Positions 11,075-23,566 of a DNA stretch of 64,000 nt are shown here, in pieces. Source of the DNA: Diplolepis rosae (Eukaryota > Arthropoda > Insecta > Hymenoptera > Diplolepididae); assembly GCA_030998225.1 (NCBI GenBank), contig JAPYXD010000710.1, positions 32,441,501-32,505,500 on the forward strand, read 5' to 3'. The stretch's first letter is position 1. The number at the start of each line of letters is the position of its first letter. Under the pieces are notes generated by a model. The model saw only the letters and a list, made by a program, of their open reading frames with translations. It had not been told where the DNA came from and ran no database searches. A program made the position numbers and the translations under genes.

Positions 11075-13885
11075 TAAAATCAAGATTACAATAGCTATCA
11101 GATATGAATAGCCCATAGTATTTTCCCTAATAATCCATTTTTCCCATAAAATCACATTTTGCAAGCAATAAAAGTAGCTTTTGATAAAAATCAAAAGTGA
11201 ATTGCAACAAAAAAGTAATTCTTTTGCCTTGGAGCAATGTAACGATAAACTCGAGGTTCTGAATTCACGGTTCCCAAAATTAACGAGATGACAAATGACT
11301 CGCGAGTCTATGGGGATTCCTAATGGGACACCATCTGCGCTTCGGGCTGTATCTGCAGGAAGCGAAAAGTGGCCCACCGCCAAGGAAAAGTAATGCGAAC
11401 AAAATTGATAATGCTGCCGGACGTAAACGATTATCCAAGGCCCTCGTGTTCTTTTTATCTCAAGTTTACTTATTACTTTTTGCAGTCACAGACGATATCT
11501 CAAAGACGATTCGCCCGAAAGGGACGTCCACGATCGATTTGAGCCTCCATATTTCGTTAAGTGCGACCACAAGAATTCATCAGGGTCTCTCCCAAAAACC
11601 GGTTTCACGAAACAACGATGTAATGGACCACAGTAGAGGGTGAACTCCGATTTTTATGAATTTAAATGTCTTTCCCCTCTCGAGAACTTTTCTGATCAGA
11701 ATCGATTCTTTTGACTTCACATAAGTATTTATTTTTTCTAATATTTGTCTATCTTTTTAAAACATTTCTAAACAAATAAGTTACTATATCTCACTCTCGA
11801 ATGCAATGATTGTCCTTAGGTAAGAGTAGAATCAGGAGATGAACGTGAAATGTAAAGAAAAGTGAACTCTGCCAAGTGTATTTGCAAGATATCATCCACG
11901 TTCGTGAGTCTAATTACCAGTACAAAATAATGTTACTTTCGCGTGGCTACGTCCAAGAAATTTTTCACTGCCAGAGAATTTTTGTCGTATTCGGTTACGT
12001 GTGGTTACTCAATAATTATGCAAAGGTCTTGAGCATAATTTTTTTTTCTCTTCTTTAAAAACTTCTTATGGATAACTTTCGCACTTTCATATGCTGGTCA
12101 CGAAACGTACATTTCTGTGAAGAATATATTCAAAATTAGATTTTTAAATTCACTCGCAATGTTGGAACTTTTCCTCTGCCTCATCTGGCCCAATTTGAAT
12201 AAACTTCGCGAAAAGAATTCCTGCTGTTACTGAAAAAATTCTATATCTAAAATGTACCTATATAAGAATAACACATAAGAATTATATTCTACAAAGCAAG
12301 ATTTACTATTTTTTATTTTGCCTTGAAGATATATTATCAGATTAATAAAAAATACATTTGTCACTCAGAATTAATTGTTATAGACTCGAAATTTAGGAAG
12401 TAGAATTAAGGAATATTGGCACATCTCTGGACTGAATTGGACTTTCTTTCATCGAAGATTTTAAAAGCCGAGCGGGGAAGGATCAGTTAGAAGCAAAAAA
12501 TGCTGTAATGGGAGTGAATCTCTAGCTAATCACATTGATTTACGTGGTGTTTATACTTATTTATATTTCGAACGTTTAGTGCATACCGGAATGATCTATG
12601 ACTCGCATTAACTGAGTCTTGTTAAACGTGGCCTCGGGCCCGAAGAGCCTGTGGTCCAATAGCCCGATGGACCCATGGTCCTCTCTCTTTATCTTTCTCT
12701 TTCACTCTTCGTCTTTCTCCTTCTCTTCTGGTTTCCCTCTCTTCGAGTTCATTCTGCTCCATGACCCGACCCTTCATAAACTAGGGCCCAACTGTGCTAT
12801 ATTTTAAATGTATATAGACGTAGGCGTGTATGCCGTTAAAATAAGTGCAACAAGTAGAATCTTGTGGTCCATCGTGTATAGGGTCGTAGGAACGCGAACC
12901 GTCCGACACCTCGTTCGCGAAAAAAAAGGCAATAAGAGAAGGCCCGAACGCCATTCTGGCTCGTAACCCCTTTCATTGCCCACAGCTTCATGTACACCGG
13001 ACTCGGCTATAATATCCTAGGGATTCTGAGGCAGTTAAACGAGACTCTCTTCGGTTTCGTCCGAGATGAAAGCCCGCAGCTGCGGCAGAACTTCGTGTCG
13101 GCGTGAGACTGCGATCTAGTATCAAACGAACACGAGTGGTCTGATTAACAAACCGAGTAATCCAATACCTTTGTCCCTAGAAAATGCACCTCATAAAACT
13201 CTAGCTTGTTTCTTCCCGTCTTCTCCACTTTCCTCGCGTAGGTTTATATTGATAAGGATCCGCGGATGTGTTGTTCGCTGCCTACCTCGTCTAAGTCAGT
13301 CAGTAAATGACTGAACCAGTAAGAAAAACTATTCCCTAATCGATTGAGTTGCGGATCGTGATACATCGATCGTAACTCAGAGATTAAACTATGTTGATTA
13401 TATAACGAGTTTTAGCATGTCAGTCAGTTAAATTGTTTATCTAAGAAGGTGTGAGGAAGCAATTTGATGAGAGAAAGTGATGCTTGAATGGGATATGTAT
13501 ATATCGGGTCAGTAAAGCACGTCCTTTCTTTTATTCTAACGAAGTTATACCCTGGTAGGAGTGACGGGCACGATTCACGAAAGAGACTCCAAGCTGTCTG
13601 GTTCTTTCAAAGAGCCACGTATGGTCCTATCCCCTCTTGGGTTATTGCCGATGCTTCTTTTTTATTTCTCCACAGTAGTCCTTGGAGCAGCGGGTATTCG
13701 GCTCCTCGGCGCGATCAACCAATAGTCGGAGAAGCGGCAAAGCACGCTAGGAGTGGGTTTTACAAAAACTGATCGCTTCTCTAGGTCTCGCCAATTTGCC
13801 TTCTGTTCGGGATGTCATCACTAATTTAGGGCTATTGACATTTAAGACTAGTAAAACATTGGACTGTGAAAAATGTCTCTTCTTA
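11075..13885. other. Low-copy sequence, G+C-richer at 12600-13800
   Basis: Contains a 106-codon ATG frame at 11323-11643 (plus) with no recognisable domain, overlapped by a 113-codon frame on the opposite strand, so neither is convincing. Positions about 12600-13780 are richer in G+C and CpG and look like unique sequence. No tRNA, terminator or repeat is seen. Confidence 0.45.
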
Positions 13886-14890
13886 CACGGAGAAACCCGA
13901 ATTTACAATTTTTGCTAAACTATCTTTTAATTTAGAGAAAAACGTGTCATAATGAAAATTCTTAACAGCGAAATACTGAACTTTAGATGAATTATATGAT
14001 CATTAACTATACTCTCTAAATCTGAATCAGTCAAAATTTGAAATGTGAAATTTGACTAATTCAAATAGCTGAAAACAGGTCACTGCAAATCAGTCAAATT
14101 TCACCAATTACTTCAGTGGAGATCAACTGATTTAACAGTGAAAAATATTTTTTCATTGATTCAATCAGTGAAAATTTGACTGTTTCAGATTTAGAGAGTA
14201 GATTGTATCAAACTTTACTATAACCTATATAACATTTTTTTCGACTTTTGTACTACGGTCGAATATGAAACTGAAATGCTAAATTTGTAATGTCGTTTTT
14301 CAAAAGCTATTTTAATTCAATACACTTGTATATATCATTCGTTTCAACTATTTGTTCAAATTGCGACCCATTTTTTTCGACGGGATATTTATAAGGACCA
14401 AATAAAGTATGTGTGGTTTTTTTTCGAGTCGAATTGAGGTGAATAAGACTATTGTTTGTTAATTTTTTATAAACAAACAAACGAAAAGTTGACTAAAATA
14501 GAAACTGTTGAATTGAAAAAAATCGCAAAAAATCTACATTTAATAGCGATTCAAATTCCGCATCCAAGTAGATTGTCTACAACGAATTTTCAAAAAAAAA
14601 AATGTCAAAAATCTTTGATTGTTAATATTAATGACAAAAAATTTTGTTTCACGAAATCTATTCGGGTGTACTTTTGCAATATTAAATATTTCCAAAAAAT
14701 CGCAACCATGAATCAAAGTGAATTTTCATCATACTTGGATGGTCCGTTTGAGAAATTCTGATTCTAATACTGAAGTTTTGTATCATTTTTCGAATCTTTA
14801 GTATTTTGACTGCAAAAAATGCCCAGTCCGCTGGAAATAATTACCATTAAACCTTAATTTTCCCCAGATACTAGATAGTTCAATTTACAA
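13886..14890 (+). mobile_element. Family F repeat with CACGGAG end, carrying insertions
   Basis: Begins CACGGAGAAACCCG. Positions 13900-14010 match the reverse complement of 28140-28250 (shared words TACAATTTTTGCTAAACTA and GTGTCATA). Positions 14790-14870 match the next segment of the same copy. Between them are a CTCTCTAAA element (14012-14198) and about 540 bp of further sequence absent from the 28-kb copy. A frame at 14456-14761 lies inside that extra sequence, starts at TTG and resembles nothing. The right boundary is uncertain. Confidence 0.5.
14012..14198. mobile_element. CTCTCTAAA inverted-repeat element, short form, copy 4
   Basis: Ends CTCTCTAAATCTGAATCAGT and TTTAGAGAG, flanked by TA on both sides (14010-14011 and 14199-14200). 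The copy interrupts family F sequence that is continuous at 28 kb, supporting a TA duplication. Interior of CACTGATT-type words, no frame. Confidence 0.8.
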
Positions 14891-15125
14891 TACCTCGACT
14901 GTAACTTTCTATTACATTTTGGTGGTAAATTTTCATCAAAGTATTATATACACACACATTGTTAACAGTGTCTTTATCTTTATTAGGCCCATTTTCATGA
15001 CGTTTTGGTGTACCTGAATCTGTAAGCATATAATAAACTAAATTTTACCAGGAAAAAGAGGTGTTCAACCATTAAAATAGTTGTTTAATCAGTATATCTT
15101 TAAAATACTCACGATTTTAATGGAT

Positions 15126-15488
15126 TTAAGCCCATATACCAATCAGGCCACGTGACTAAATTATACATTTATTCGTCCATGTAAGATAACTTTTTAAATT
15201 TACAAATTATCTTTCTAAAAATTTGGAAAACCTAATAAAAAACAATAAAGCACCTCTCTTTACTCCTTTTTACTAAAAATGTTGAAAAAAAATCTAAAAC
15301 TTTTCGATAATTACAGTTAACTGTAAAATTGTTTACAAAATTTTCACTCAAACCAAGTTTATACTTCTCTATCGTATTCTCTAGTATTTTTCAAATTTTC
15401 AGGAAGATATTTTGTAACATAAAAAAATTATCTTACACGAACTTTTACAGGAATTTGATCACATGATCTGGTTGATGCATGGCCTTAA
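15126..15488. mobile_element. CACGTGAC/TTAA element, short complete copy
   Basis: TTAA at both ends (15126-15129 and 15485-15488). Terminal inverted repeats of about 60 bp run from the GCCCAT start through GGCCACGTGACTAA to CATGTAAGATAAC, and the right end mirrors this with one mutation in the E-box-like word (CACATGATC). The 240-bp middle has no frame. This is the clearest full-length miniature form of the family and defines the ends used for other copies. Confidence 0.8.
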
Positions 15489-16724
15489 ATGATGAGGGTA
15501 AGGTCTGGAAGAAATAAGGGATTTGTATTGTTTATAGAAGACAGAATGCAGAGTAGAGAAACACATTGTCTCGTTATCGAGTGATACATAAATAGTAGAG
15601 CTCCCATCAGAGAAGGACTTGCGATAATTTTTAGCCAGTAGTGGATGGCCGGTCGTTATGCCAAGTAAGAGCAATCGTTCGAGATTGTGGTACGTTGGAA
15701 ACGATCTCGCTGTTCTATCGGTATCAAGTTATAAACGCGCTTTTATCGTAGGTACATGCACGAAGAAAAGGGTGATGCACGATTGCAAACGAATGCATCC
15801 GGTCGTAAGCAGTCTTGGTACAGGAGGTAACTCGATTAAAGGAGTAGAACGGGTGGAAGTAAAGTGGTGGTAGGCAGGGCAGGGCAGGCAGGGAGGACAA
15901 GCAGGCAGGACAGGCAGGCCACTAGTCGAAGTGCGACTTCCCGAAGGGGGAGAGGGCGCGGTTACCGCGAGGAGGAATCCTGCGGTAACACATGGAAGGA
16001 TAGAGTTATTTATTGTTATGGCCGCCTGGTTCGTCGTTGTGTGTGGGTGTCGGGGCCTCCGCTCGGCTCCTTCGCGACTCTCTGAGCTTCGGTATCTACA
16101 AATACAGATACCAGGGACGGTGCTATAACATAGCCACTCTCGACTCTGTCAGGGCCCTATGCAACGTGCAACGAGCCGCCCACTCCCGATCTACCCCGCT
16201 GGGTGTCCAACACCTACCTACATCGATGCACCATAACTGTATTCGAATCGCTGACCCATACTGCCGCTCCACACCATCACCAACTCTTCGGACCGTACTA
16301 AATTTATCCCTCGAACGACTTTATTACATTACCTCGAACATTTAATTCCAAATTATTACTTAGAACGAACACACTGGACCAAACCCTACTCTCTACCTCA
16401 TTCCAACTGGGCTCAATCTGATTTACGCCTCACTAAAATCTTACTATCTTTGGGAGATCAAGGATCTCTTCTTTTAAATCTAGTTTCTCTTGTACTACAA
16501 ATTCCTTAGGTCGTTTTTTAACTCAAGAGGCTTAGTTCCTTACAGCTCTTAATTTTTTAATGGTCAGGGTTGATTGGATCGGGAATGTCTTCATTAACGC
16601 TCAGTTCCCGAGTGGAGAATAAAATTGATATTCAGGTTTATTATGTTCACGGTTTATTTAAAGGTAAATATTTAGAGATTAAGGCTGAATATATTGGATA
16701 GCTGTTCCATTATTTAAAGAGATT
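15489..16724. other. Low-copy, G+C-rich sequence with a GGCAG-rich tract
   Basis: Positions 15640-16330 are clearly richer in G+C. Overlapping frames (15658-15873, 15864-16085, 15931-16128 and 16013-16345, all plus) occupy different phases and match no family. A promoter or exon cannot be argued from sequence alone. Confidence 0.45.
15871..15920 (+). repeat. Imperfect GGCAG/GGACA short tandem repeat
   Basis: A run of GGCAG, GGCAGG and GGACA units over about 50 bp, imperfect throughout. Simple-sequence repeat. Confidence 0.8.
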
Positions 16725-16890
16725 TTAATTCTATGGATCAACTGAACCACGTGACTAAACTTTATATGCTAATTGATTCGTGCAAGATACTATTTGGTTT
16801 ACAAAATACGTTTTTGAAACTGTCTGCAAGTTTTATAGAAAATAATATGGAATTTCTGTTAACTTTGTTTTAGTGAAAATTCCGTAAACC
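16725..16890 (+). mobile_element. CACGTGAC/TTAA element, left end only
   Basis: TTAA, then CTATGGATCAACTGAACCAC, CGTGACTAAA and GTGCAAGATAC, matching other left ends of the family. No right end is found before the ribozyme element at 16958, so the copy is truncated. Right boundary approximate. Confidence 0.55.
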
Positions 16891-17019
16891 ATTTTTTAGA
16901 GACCCAAGTTTAGAATTTTTAACTATTAAAAGTAGTATAAGTTGTATTGACCCTCAATTTTAATAAAATGGTAAGTTGTTGGAAAAAATTTGTTTTAGGG
17001 TCCAAAAATGATTGAGTCA

Positions 17020-17070
17020 ATTTAATCAAACGTTTCGGCTCAAATCGGTGCCCTTATCAGTCATATTTAT
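17020..17070 (-). ncRNA. Hammerhead-like motif A (core mutated)
   Basis: On the minus strand: CTGATAA where the core requires CTGATGA, then a stem II region (GGGCACCGATTTGAGCC) and GAAACGTT before a TGATT stem I strand. The changed core base should disable cleavage. It is the inverted partner of motif B. Confidence 0.6.
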
Positions 17071-17136
17071 TTAAATATAGAAAATACAAAACAGGGTGGC
17101 GCTAATTTCACATTTTTATAGGAATAACTATAGTAC

Positions 17137-17412
17137 TTAGGGATACTTAGCAAATTAGCAAATTTTATTGATTTTAAGTTTCTACATGTTTGCATCGAAA
17201 ATAAATAAAATTTTGTTTGCACAATTTAGGAAATAGTAAAGAAGATAAAAACGGATGTAGATAGACGAATTTTGATTTGGAAAATGAAAAGAAGTTTAAT
17301 TTTATCAAAATAATAAAATAAAATTTAACGTATTTTGGACGCAAACACGTAAAAACTGGATCAAGTTATTCACATAATTCTCCCATTTTTCTTGAGTACT
17401 ACATGCCCTTAA
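17137..17412. mobile_element. TTAA-flanked miniature element (GGGCATGTGATACTC family), copy 2
   Basis: Right end CATGCCC followed by TTAA (17409-17412); left end TTAG then GGATACTTAGC, a diverged form of the family start. It carries the family words AGCAAATTTTATTGATTTTA and GATGTAGATAGAC. The uninterrupted host sequence GTACTTAAGCATATAATAC is present at about 27684-27702, so insertion into a TTAA site is directly visible. Confidence 0.7.
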
Positions 17413-17639
17413 ACATACAATACAAAAAACGAGTACTTGATATGTAAAATTAAATTTATAAGTGAAAATGGAAGGTTTGGATATTCGACCAGAACAAAAG
17501 GTGTACTTAAATTGATTTCTTTGGTGTTTCTTTGGTTACATATCAAGTACTCGTATTTTTATTATATGTTTAAGTATTATATGGTTATTCCTAAAAATAT
17601 GAAATTATCTTCACCCTTTTTTGTGTTTTCTAGATTTAA

Positions 17640-17690
17640 TTAAATATCACTGATGAGGGCTCCGATCTGAGCCGAAACGTCTGATTAAAT
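17640..17690 (+). ncRNA. Hammerhead ribozyme-like motif B (core intact)
   Basis: CTGATGA (17650-17656), stem II GGCTC/GAGCC around loop CGATCT, GAAA (17674-17677), then CGTC as the predicted cleavage triplet, followed by TGAT that pairs with ATCA just before the core. This is the order of conserved parts of a hammerhead with a very short stem III, whose ACGT is self-complementary, as in dimer-forming forms. One extra G in the 5' strand of stem II is not paired. Outer stem I can be extended by ATTTA/TAAAT. Activity is inferred, not shown. Confidence 0.7.
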
Positions 17691-17755
17691 CGACTCAATC
17701 ATTTTTGGACCATAAGCCAATTTTTTCCAACAACGAACCATTTTATTTTTAACAA

Positions 17756-17890
17756 TGTTTCAAACTTTACTATAATCCATTATAATGTTTAATTTAATTT
17801 TTAAAATTATTTTGACTGTTAATGGTTTCCAGTCTACTAGGAAAAATCATCATTGCACCTCTCTTTTCCCTTAATTCCTAATATTTTTTG
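17756..17890 (+). repeat. Family F fragment
   Basis: Matches family F words from 14200 and 28000-28130: TTCAAACTTTACTATAA, TTTCCAGTC and CCTAATATTTTTTG. A truncated piece flanking the ribozyme element. Confidence 0.5.
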
Positions 17891-18052
17891 ATATTATTAA
17901 CATAAAATATATATCTATATTTTTATGCAAATTTTTTACTGGAACAGAGTTAAAAGGTACTCTTTATTCTGTGTTATTATATTTTATGATATAGTTGAAA
18001 AAATGTTTTATAAATTTAAGAATTTGTCATGTGATAAGATTGATTAATAGCT

Positions 18053-18332
18053 TTAAGTCCATGTTTCAAGTTGGCTACATAACTAAATTTCCAATTAATC
18101 AATACATCTGAGATAATTTTTGATGTAAATAAAATATCTCTCTGAAGAATTGGAAAATTGGATAGTTAATGACACATAATGTCCGTTAGCTTCAACAGAC
18201 ATAACATAAGTCATCATCTCCTATTACATTTTTAAAGTTTTCAGACAGATATTATATTGACAAAAAAGTTATAATACATGAATAGATTAATTTATTATTC
18301 AGTCACGTGGCTCATTTGATATATGACCTTAA
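18053..18332. mobile_element. CACGTGAC/TTAA element, short copy 2
   Basis: TTAA at both ends (18053-18056 and 18329-18332). The right end has AGTCACGTGGCTCATTTGAT and ATGACC before TTAA. The left end has GTCCATG and a mutated ACATAACTAA in place of the CACGTGAC word. 280 bp, no frame. Confidence 0.7.
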
Positions 18333-20834
18333 TCCTGAATATCCATTTTAATTTTGCACTGTTCAAATTTGAAAAAAAGAGAAATCCTGAGTTCTCTTTT
18401 GACCATGCCAATCCCAATCAATAGGAAACAATAACAAATATGACAATTTCGTTTAGCTCCTTTCGATATATTTTTAGTTAAAAAATGCATACATAAAATA
18501 TTGATAAATTTCACTTGAATATTGAAAAAGCAATTCATTTATTTGAGGTGGTCCATTCCTTTAAAAAAAATTATGGACAGTTCAGAATAATTTTTTAAAA
18601 TTATGTACATAATCTGTCTCCTTATTAGTAACCGTTAAATTGAAATTTATAATTTAGATTCGTTATTCCTGTATAAATAACTTACTTAAAATTTAAATAT
18701 TGAATTCAGTAAGCAAGAATGACTTTAGTAGCTCGGAGTAACTTTATGTGACATGTACACCTAATTTGACAGTGTCACCTCTTCCCCCAAGTTCCCCTAA
18801 GTAAACACAAGAGAAGAATTTCAATTTGGGATGCAAATTGCAAGAGTTGTAAGAGTTGTAAGACTCGTAGTAGATTGCTCTTGGAGTATGTTCTGTTGTG
18901 AAAAGTAATTCGTCGTGACTTACAGCTTGTGATCTCGTAGGATGTTTGCGAGTAGTGAAGAGCATAATGGTCGAAAGCGAGCAGTCGGTCGAGGGGCCTG
19001 GGCGTCATGAGTTCCGCTCAGAGCAGACCAAGGAGAGAGATATTTTTACGAGTCTGGCTGAGGTTAGTCTCGGGCTCAGGGTTCGACTCCTCGCGGTGGA
19101 GTTATAATTTACAGCCCCTACCTCAGTCTCCTCTCGCGATAGCTCAACGCTAAGCCCAGCTCTTAATGTGTGTGTCTGTGCGTCCGTCTGTCTGTCCGTC
19201 TACCAGTTCGCTGATTCTTTCGCGCTTAGAGTACGTGTGGGTTGTTAGTCGGGGATTTTATGCCCGACTCACCCGTATGCCCTTCCTACCACATTTACTT
19301 CTTCGTTTGCAAACTCCCTCCCTCCTATTGACCTTCTTGCCTCAGTTTCGTTGTTCTGCAACAGAGGCGAACGAGGAAGGAAACAAAGAGGAAGAATCCG
19401 AGACGGCTCTAGGTTCAGAACATTGACCTCGAAAGATGATCCTCCACGTGTTTTCTTGTGGTTCAACTGTTACTTTGTGGTCCAGAGTCTTCGTCAGATT
19501 TTGGTCTTGAAACCTTAAAGGTTTTCGACACTTGGATGTCTTCTCTTCGAGCTATAATTAGTTGGAGTTTAAGGATCCATAAGAGATGAGGTAGCTAGGC
19601 TACCAGTAAAGAAAGATAGATGCTGGAATGGTGATCGTTGAGTTGAGCAGGAGCCAGTGTGAGATGAAGGACGAGGTAGGCTGATTTTGTACTAGAGAGC
19701 TGGCACAATGTTGCATCTCTGGAGAGAGTGTTATCGAGATAGGAAGGTTCGCTGGCGTTGGTGTGTACGAGGTGCACGTCGTATGTTGTTATGTGCCTTG
19801 GAGATGCGATGTTGTCGTAGGTGTGCGCTTCGGAAAGGGAGTCCGCGAATTGGATGCCCGGGGGAGTGCAAGAGAGAGGAAAAAGGAGGGAGAGGAGAGC
19901 CTCCGTGGTAGCGTCGGTAACTCGGCGGACGACGCGTCGTAAACTTTCGCCTCCATCGGCGAGCGCCTTCGCGCCTTCCTTCGACCTCCTCCTCATCCTT
20001 CTCTTCCTCTCACTTCCCCTCCTCTATTTACTCCTACCTCTTTCTTCTGTCTTATTCCTTGTCGATATTTGCATCCTCCTCGTCCACTGGACCAGGAACG
20101 TACCCTTGCTCCCCCACGCAAACACCTCGACTGCCTCCTATTCTTCTCTGATGCGTATGATTCAGCATCGTTTCGGTTAAACGCGTATGCAGATTGGCAA
20201 TAGTATACGACTGACTCCAGAAATAGAGGCTGTGCCCTGAAAATCCAACAAACGTTGGCATAGGTGTGAATCAACGGCAATACCTTTGGCAGACTCGACC
20301 ATTTTTCTCAACGAAGCAACCTCGTTAAAGTCTTGCAGAAAAGTTACCTGTCTGTCAACATTTTAATGTTAGGGTTCAAGTGGGCTATTATTTATAGCAA
20401 ACCATATTTATGGGAAAGTCATGCACAATCAACCTGATTTGGCTCGTAATTGATTGAAATTATAACGATGTGAAAAAGTGGCATAATGCAGCTTAAAGAA
20501 ATTATTATAGTTGCGCATTAGAAAGAAGGGATGATAAGCAACAATTTACAAAGCATGATGAACAGGCTGAATATACTTTGTAATTGAAAAATATCTTTAG
20601 AAGCTCGTTGAAATGGAATATAAGCGTCAGTTAAGGAAAATTAGATCTGAGTTTATTGAAAGATAGAAGAAAATTATTATTTAATGAAAATCTTCAAACA
20701 TTAGATATATAAGTAAATCCACTGAACTTTTGAATTTGAAAAAAGTCAATTTTTTAAAAATATATACATGTGTATTAAAATTCCAATAAAAGTTTGCATT
20801 TTTTAAGATTAAAGTATTTTAAATTTAATATACG
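18333..20834. other. Low-copy sequence, G+C-rich at 18980-20280
   Basis: Positions 18980-20280 are rich in G+C and CpG, with a GTCTGTC-rich run at 19166-19205 and a CT-rich run near 19970-20040. The longest frames (19595-19996 minus, 133 codons; 19821-20180 plus, 119 codons) overlap on opposite strands and look like no known protein. The block could hold a promoter, an untranslated exon or a regulatory region, but nothing decides this. Confidence 0.4.
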
Positions 20835-20905
20835 TTACTGAAAAAAACTTCCATTATTTATGTAATGGGAGTTCAATACAGAAATTTCTAACAATGTAGT
20901 ACTTC
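20835..20905. repeat. Family F terminal fragment
   Basis: TTACTGAAAAAAACTTCCAT, an inverted ATTAC/GTAAT stem and GAAATTTCTAACAATG match 27897-27966 and the window start. Confidence 0.55.
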
Positions 20906-21528
20906 CTCTAACATTAAATAATTGTAATATTCAAGGGGCCTTTCATTTTTGTTGTTTTTTTGTTTAATTTGACAGTGAGATTAAAGTTATAATATTTATA
21001 TACATTTTTATGTAAATTCTAATGTTAATTAATGTGATTATGTATTGATATGTGTTAGTAAGTACGTACGCGACATGAAAACTAGTAATATATTCTGTTA
21101 TTCAAGACATTCAATATAGTATTACATATTAATATATAATGTACATTTATATATAATAATTACCTCTAGTAGAACATGTATCTTATAATACTTATGGAAA
21201 CAAGTCATTAAATAACTGACTCTGTTTCATACAAAAAAAATTTTTTTATTGTTTTTGTTTGACACATATAATTGATATTTATTGAAAAACCGACTCAAGC
21301 CATATGAGAATAACTTAATTACTTTTTAAAAAGGATTTAGGCTAGATATGAACAGGTTATAAATTTTTAGTATGCCAATTAAAAAAGAAAATTTTAACAA
21401 TGAGGGGCCAAGAGATGTAAAGTATTTTAAATGTAATAGAACCTAAAAATATGTGGGTACATTTTCATATAATGTATAGTTCAATCTCTTACATGAAATA
21501 GAAGGTATCATATAATTAGTTGTAATAA
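20906..21528. other. AT-rich spacer, no feature seen
   Basis: Very AT-rich, short or no frames, no boundary or repeat end recognised. Confidence 0.4.
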
Positions 21529-21697
21529 CACGGAGAAAAATAGATATTAAGGATCAATATCTAGATATTCATATTAACCTATTTCAATATTTCAGATAGT
21601 GAAGCTGAATATCTAGAATATCCAGTTCAATATCTAGAAATTAGAACTAAATATATAAGATTCTTGTCACATAGTTGAATATTCATTTTTCTCCGTG
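21529..21697. mobile_element. CACGGAG foldback with ATATCTAGATATT units, copy 1
   Basis: Begins CACGGAGAAAAATAGATATT, ends ATTTTTCTCCGTG, flanked by AA on both sides. The interior repeats palindromic words such as AATATCTAGATATT. A longer copy of the same family is at 30668-30908. Non-autonomous. Confidence 0.8.
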
Positions 21698-23437
21698 AAG
21701 GATACGCAACACTTTTTTCACAAAAAAAAAAATGTTTAAACTTTTCATTTTCATGAAAAAGTACTTCCCCAACAATGAAAGACTATGTTTCATAATGTAT
21801 CGATGGCACACCATTTTACTCTATCTATTCATAAAGTATATGCTAACTACATTATAAAAATTAATTTTCATAGCGATTAAAAAAAACTTTTTTTAGTTTA
21901 TGACGTTAACAAACAAAAAACAACTGACACTCCCCTATCAATTTCTTCAAAAACGGGTACTTTTAGATATTTTATTGAACATAGACTATAAATCAAAAGT
22001 TCTGTAGATTCGCTCATATGTCTATCTTATTTGAAAGTTTTACGAATAAGAAAATAAGATCGACTGCTTTTATGGGGTGACTAACAAAGTCTCAGACAAC
22101 TCTGAGATTAGATCGACTTAAGTCTTAAGCCGGTGTCGTCCGTGACTTGCGAACAGATATCTCAGATCAATTATAATGCTGGGAATTTTGCCTAGAATAA
22201 GACTTTTTTTCACCTGGGTAAATCGATGTTGGCCTCAATGTATTTGGAAAAACACATTCTTATTCTTATTTTAATTTGAAGGCCTGGTGAATATTTAAAT
22301 ATTTAAATTTTCAAATAAAGAATGAACAGTTTTTGGCAAACTTGAACAAGAGTAGAGGTCAAGAAGTTCATTTCAAACGGATATAACTGTAAAATTACTG
22401 TTTTCATTATGAGACATTCTAGCAAGAAAATGACGTTGTATACGTACGAGTCACGTAAGACAGCGCAACGGCTTTTGGTAATTCATTTCACCCGCGTTAT
22501 AATTCACTGAGTTAACTTCGCTGATAGCTGATTTTCTCCAATTTATTTCCCGTTAAAGGAGCTCGTGCTGCGTTCGCAAGCTAAGTGCAATGCAAACAGA
22601 TGAAACAATAATTAATAAACAGTCAAAGCACAAATGAACAGCTTGTAAAACTTGAACGCAAACAAGTACACTTGTTCGTAGGCTCTAATTGAGACTCGCC
22701 CTCGAAGACACTCGACATCAAGACGCTAAAATTCCGTGTAAACAATCAGCAAGCTTAATTATGCACGCCTCTAATTACCACGAATGGTCACTAGACACCT
22801 TGTAAGTAGGTGTTGAATTCATACTTACGTTCGCCACTTAACGTTTCTTGCGTCATATTCATACTGCTGGTCGGTTTGCTCATCCTTAATTTGTTTAACT
22901 ATTCACGATAAGCGTTAATTACTTAACGACATAAAGGTCGACAGTTAACAGATACATCGCCCTCCTGAAAAGCCACTTTCGTCGGCGCAAATTGTGCTAA
23001 TTGTTCGATGCAAATCAACCAAGAATCATTCGAGTGGAAATTATACGACTACGCGCTCTCAGATTTAGATGGAACCTTATCTTGCTCTTGCATATAATTA
23101 GGTCGTTTCCTCTTGTAAGATATGTTAAATTAATTGTCACGACATGTTACAGTGAAAATCAATTAACGCCGGGCATGAATGATACTTCCGATAGATTTCT
23201 CAGAATCTGAGACTTACAGACGTACGACACACTTCTTGTTAGGTGACACAAATTTATGCATGCATTTGCTCTTGTGCAACTTTTTTATCCAGTGCGGTAA
23301 TTAATTTCAGGATGCCTACATGAGAATGTTGGAAGGTCGACACTTTTATTACAATCCTACTAAATCAATACAGATTGTGAAATTCCACTAACACTTTTTT
23401 ATACTTATTTTATTTATTGAAATATTCTACATTTAGC
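21698..23437. other. Repeat-poor sequence with homeodomain-type motifs
   Basis: AT-rich to about 22080. From 22080 to 23300 I find no transposon ends. The stretch carries many TAAT cores, GTAAACAA (22738), and ATGCAAAT (23009-23016), which resemble forkhead and POU/octamer sites. This is suggestive of a regulatory island only. Frame 23001-23210 (plus) is unremarkable and starts at TTG. Confidence 0.3.
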
Positions 23438-23566
23438 TTAAGGCCATGGGCTAAGCAGGTCACGTGACAAAAATTATATGTTAATCCAACCATGTGAGAC
23501 AAGTTTTTTTGTTTATAAAATATTTTGCTCAAAATTTGGTAAATGTATCAGAAGATAATGAAGAAC

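Larger units (their letters stand above)
16958..17755. mobile_element. Palindromic element with hammerhead-bearing arms, copy A/B
   Basis: The outer arms mirror each other: left AAAATGGTAAGTTGTTGGAA, right TTCCAACAACGAACCATTTT, followed inward by a GGGTCC/GGACC block and then a hammerhead-like motif in each arm (minus strand at 17020-17070, plus at 17640-17690). Further inward the arms share GTGGCGCTAATTTCAC-like sequence. A TTAA miniature element (17137-17412) has inserted into one arm. A 68-codon frame at 17437-17643 is a by-product. No reverse transcriptase is seen. The element looks non-autonomous; hammerheads of this kind are known from Penelope-like elements, so that is the leading but unproven assignment. 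Confidence 0.65.

Noticed and set aside
19054..19090. GGTTCGACTCC B-box-like word with a TGGCTGAGG A-box-like word before it
   Set aside because: The distance between the two boxes is too short for a tRNA, and no arms fold.
19595..19996. 133-codon minus-strand frame in a G+C-rich block
   Set aside because: A plus-strand frame overlaps it, and neither product looks like a known protein.
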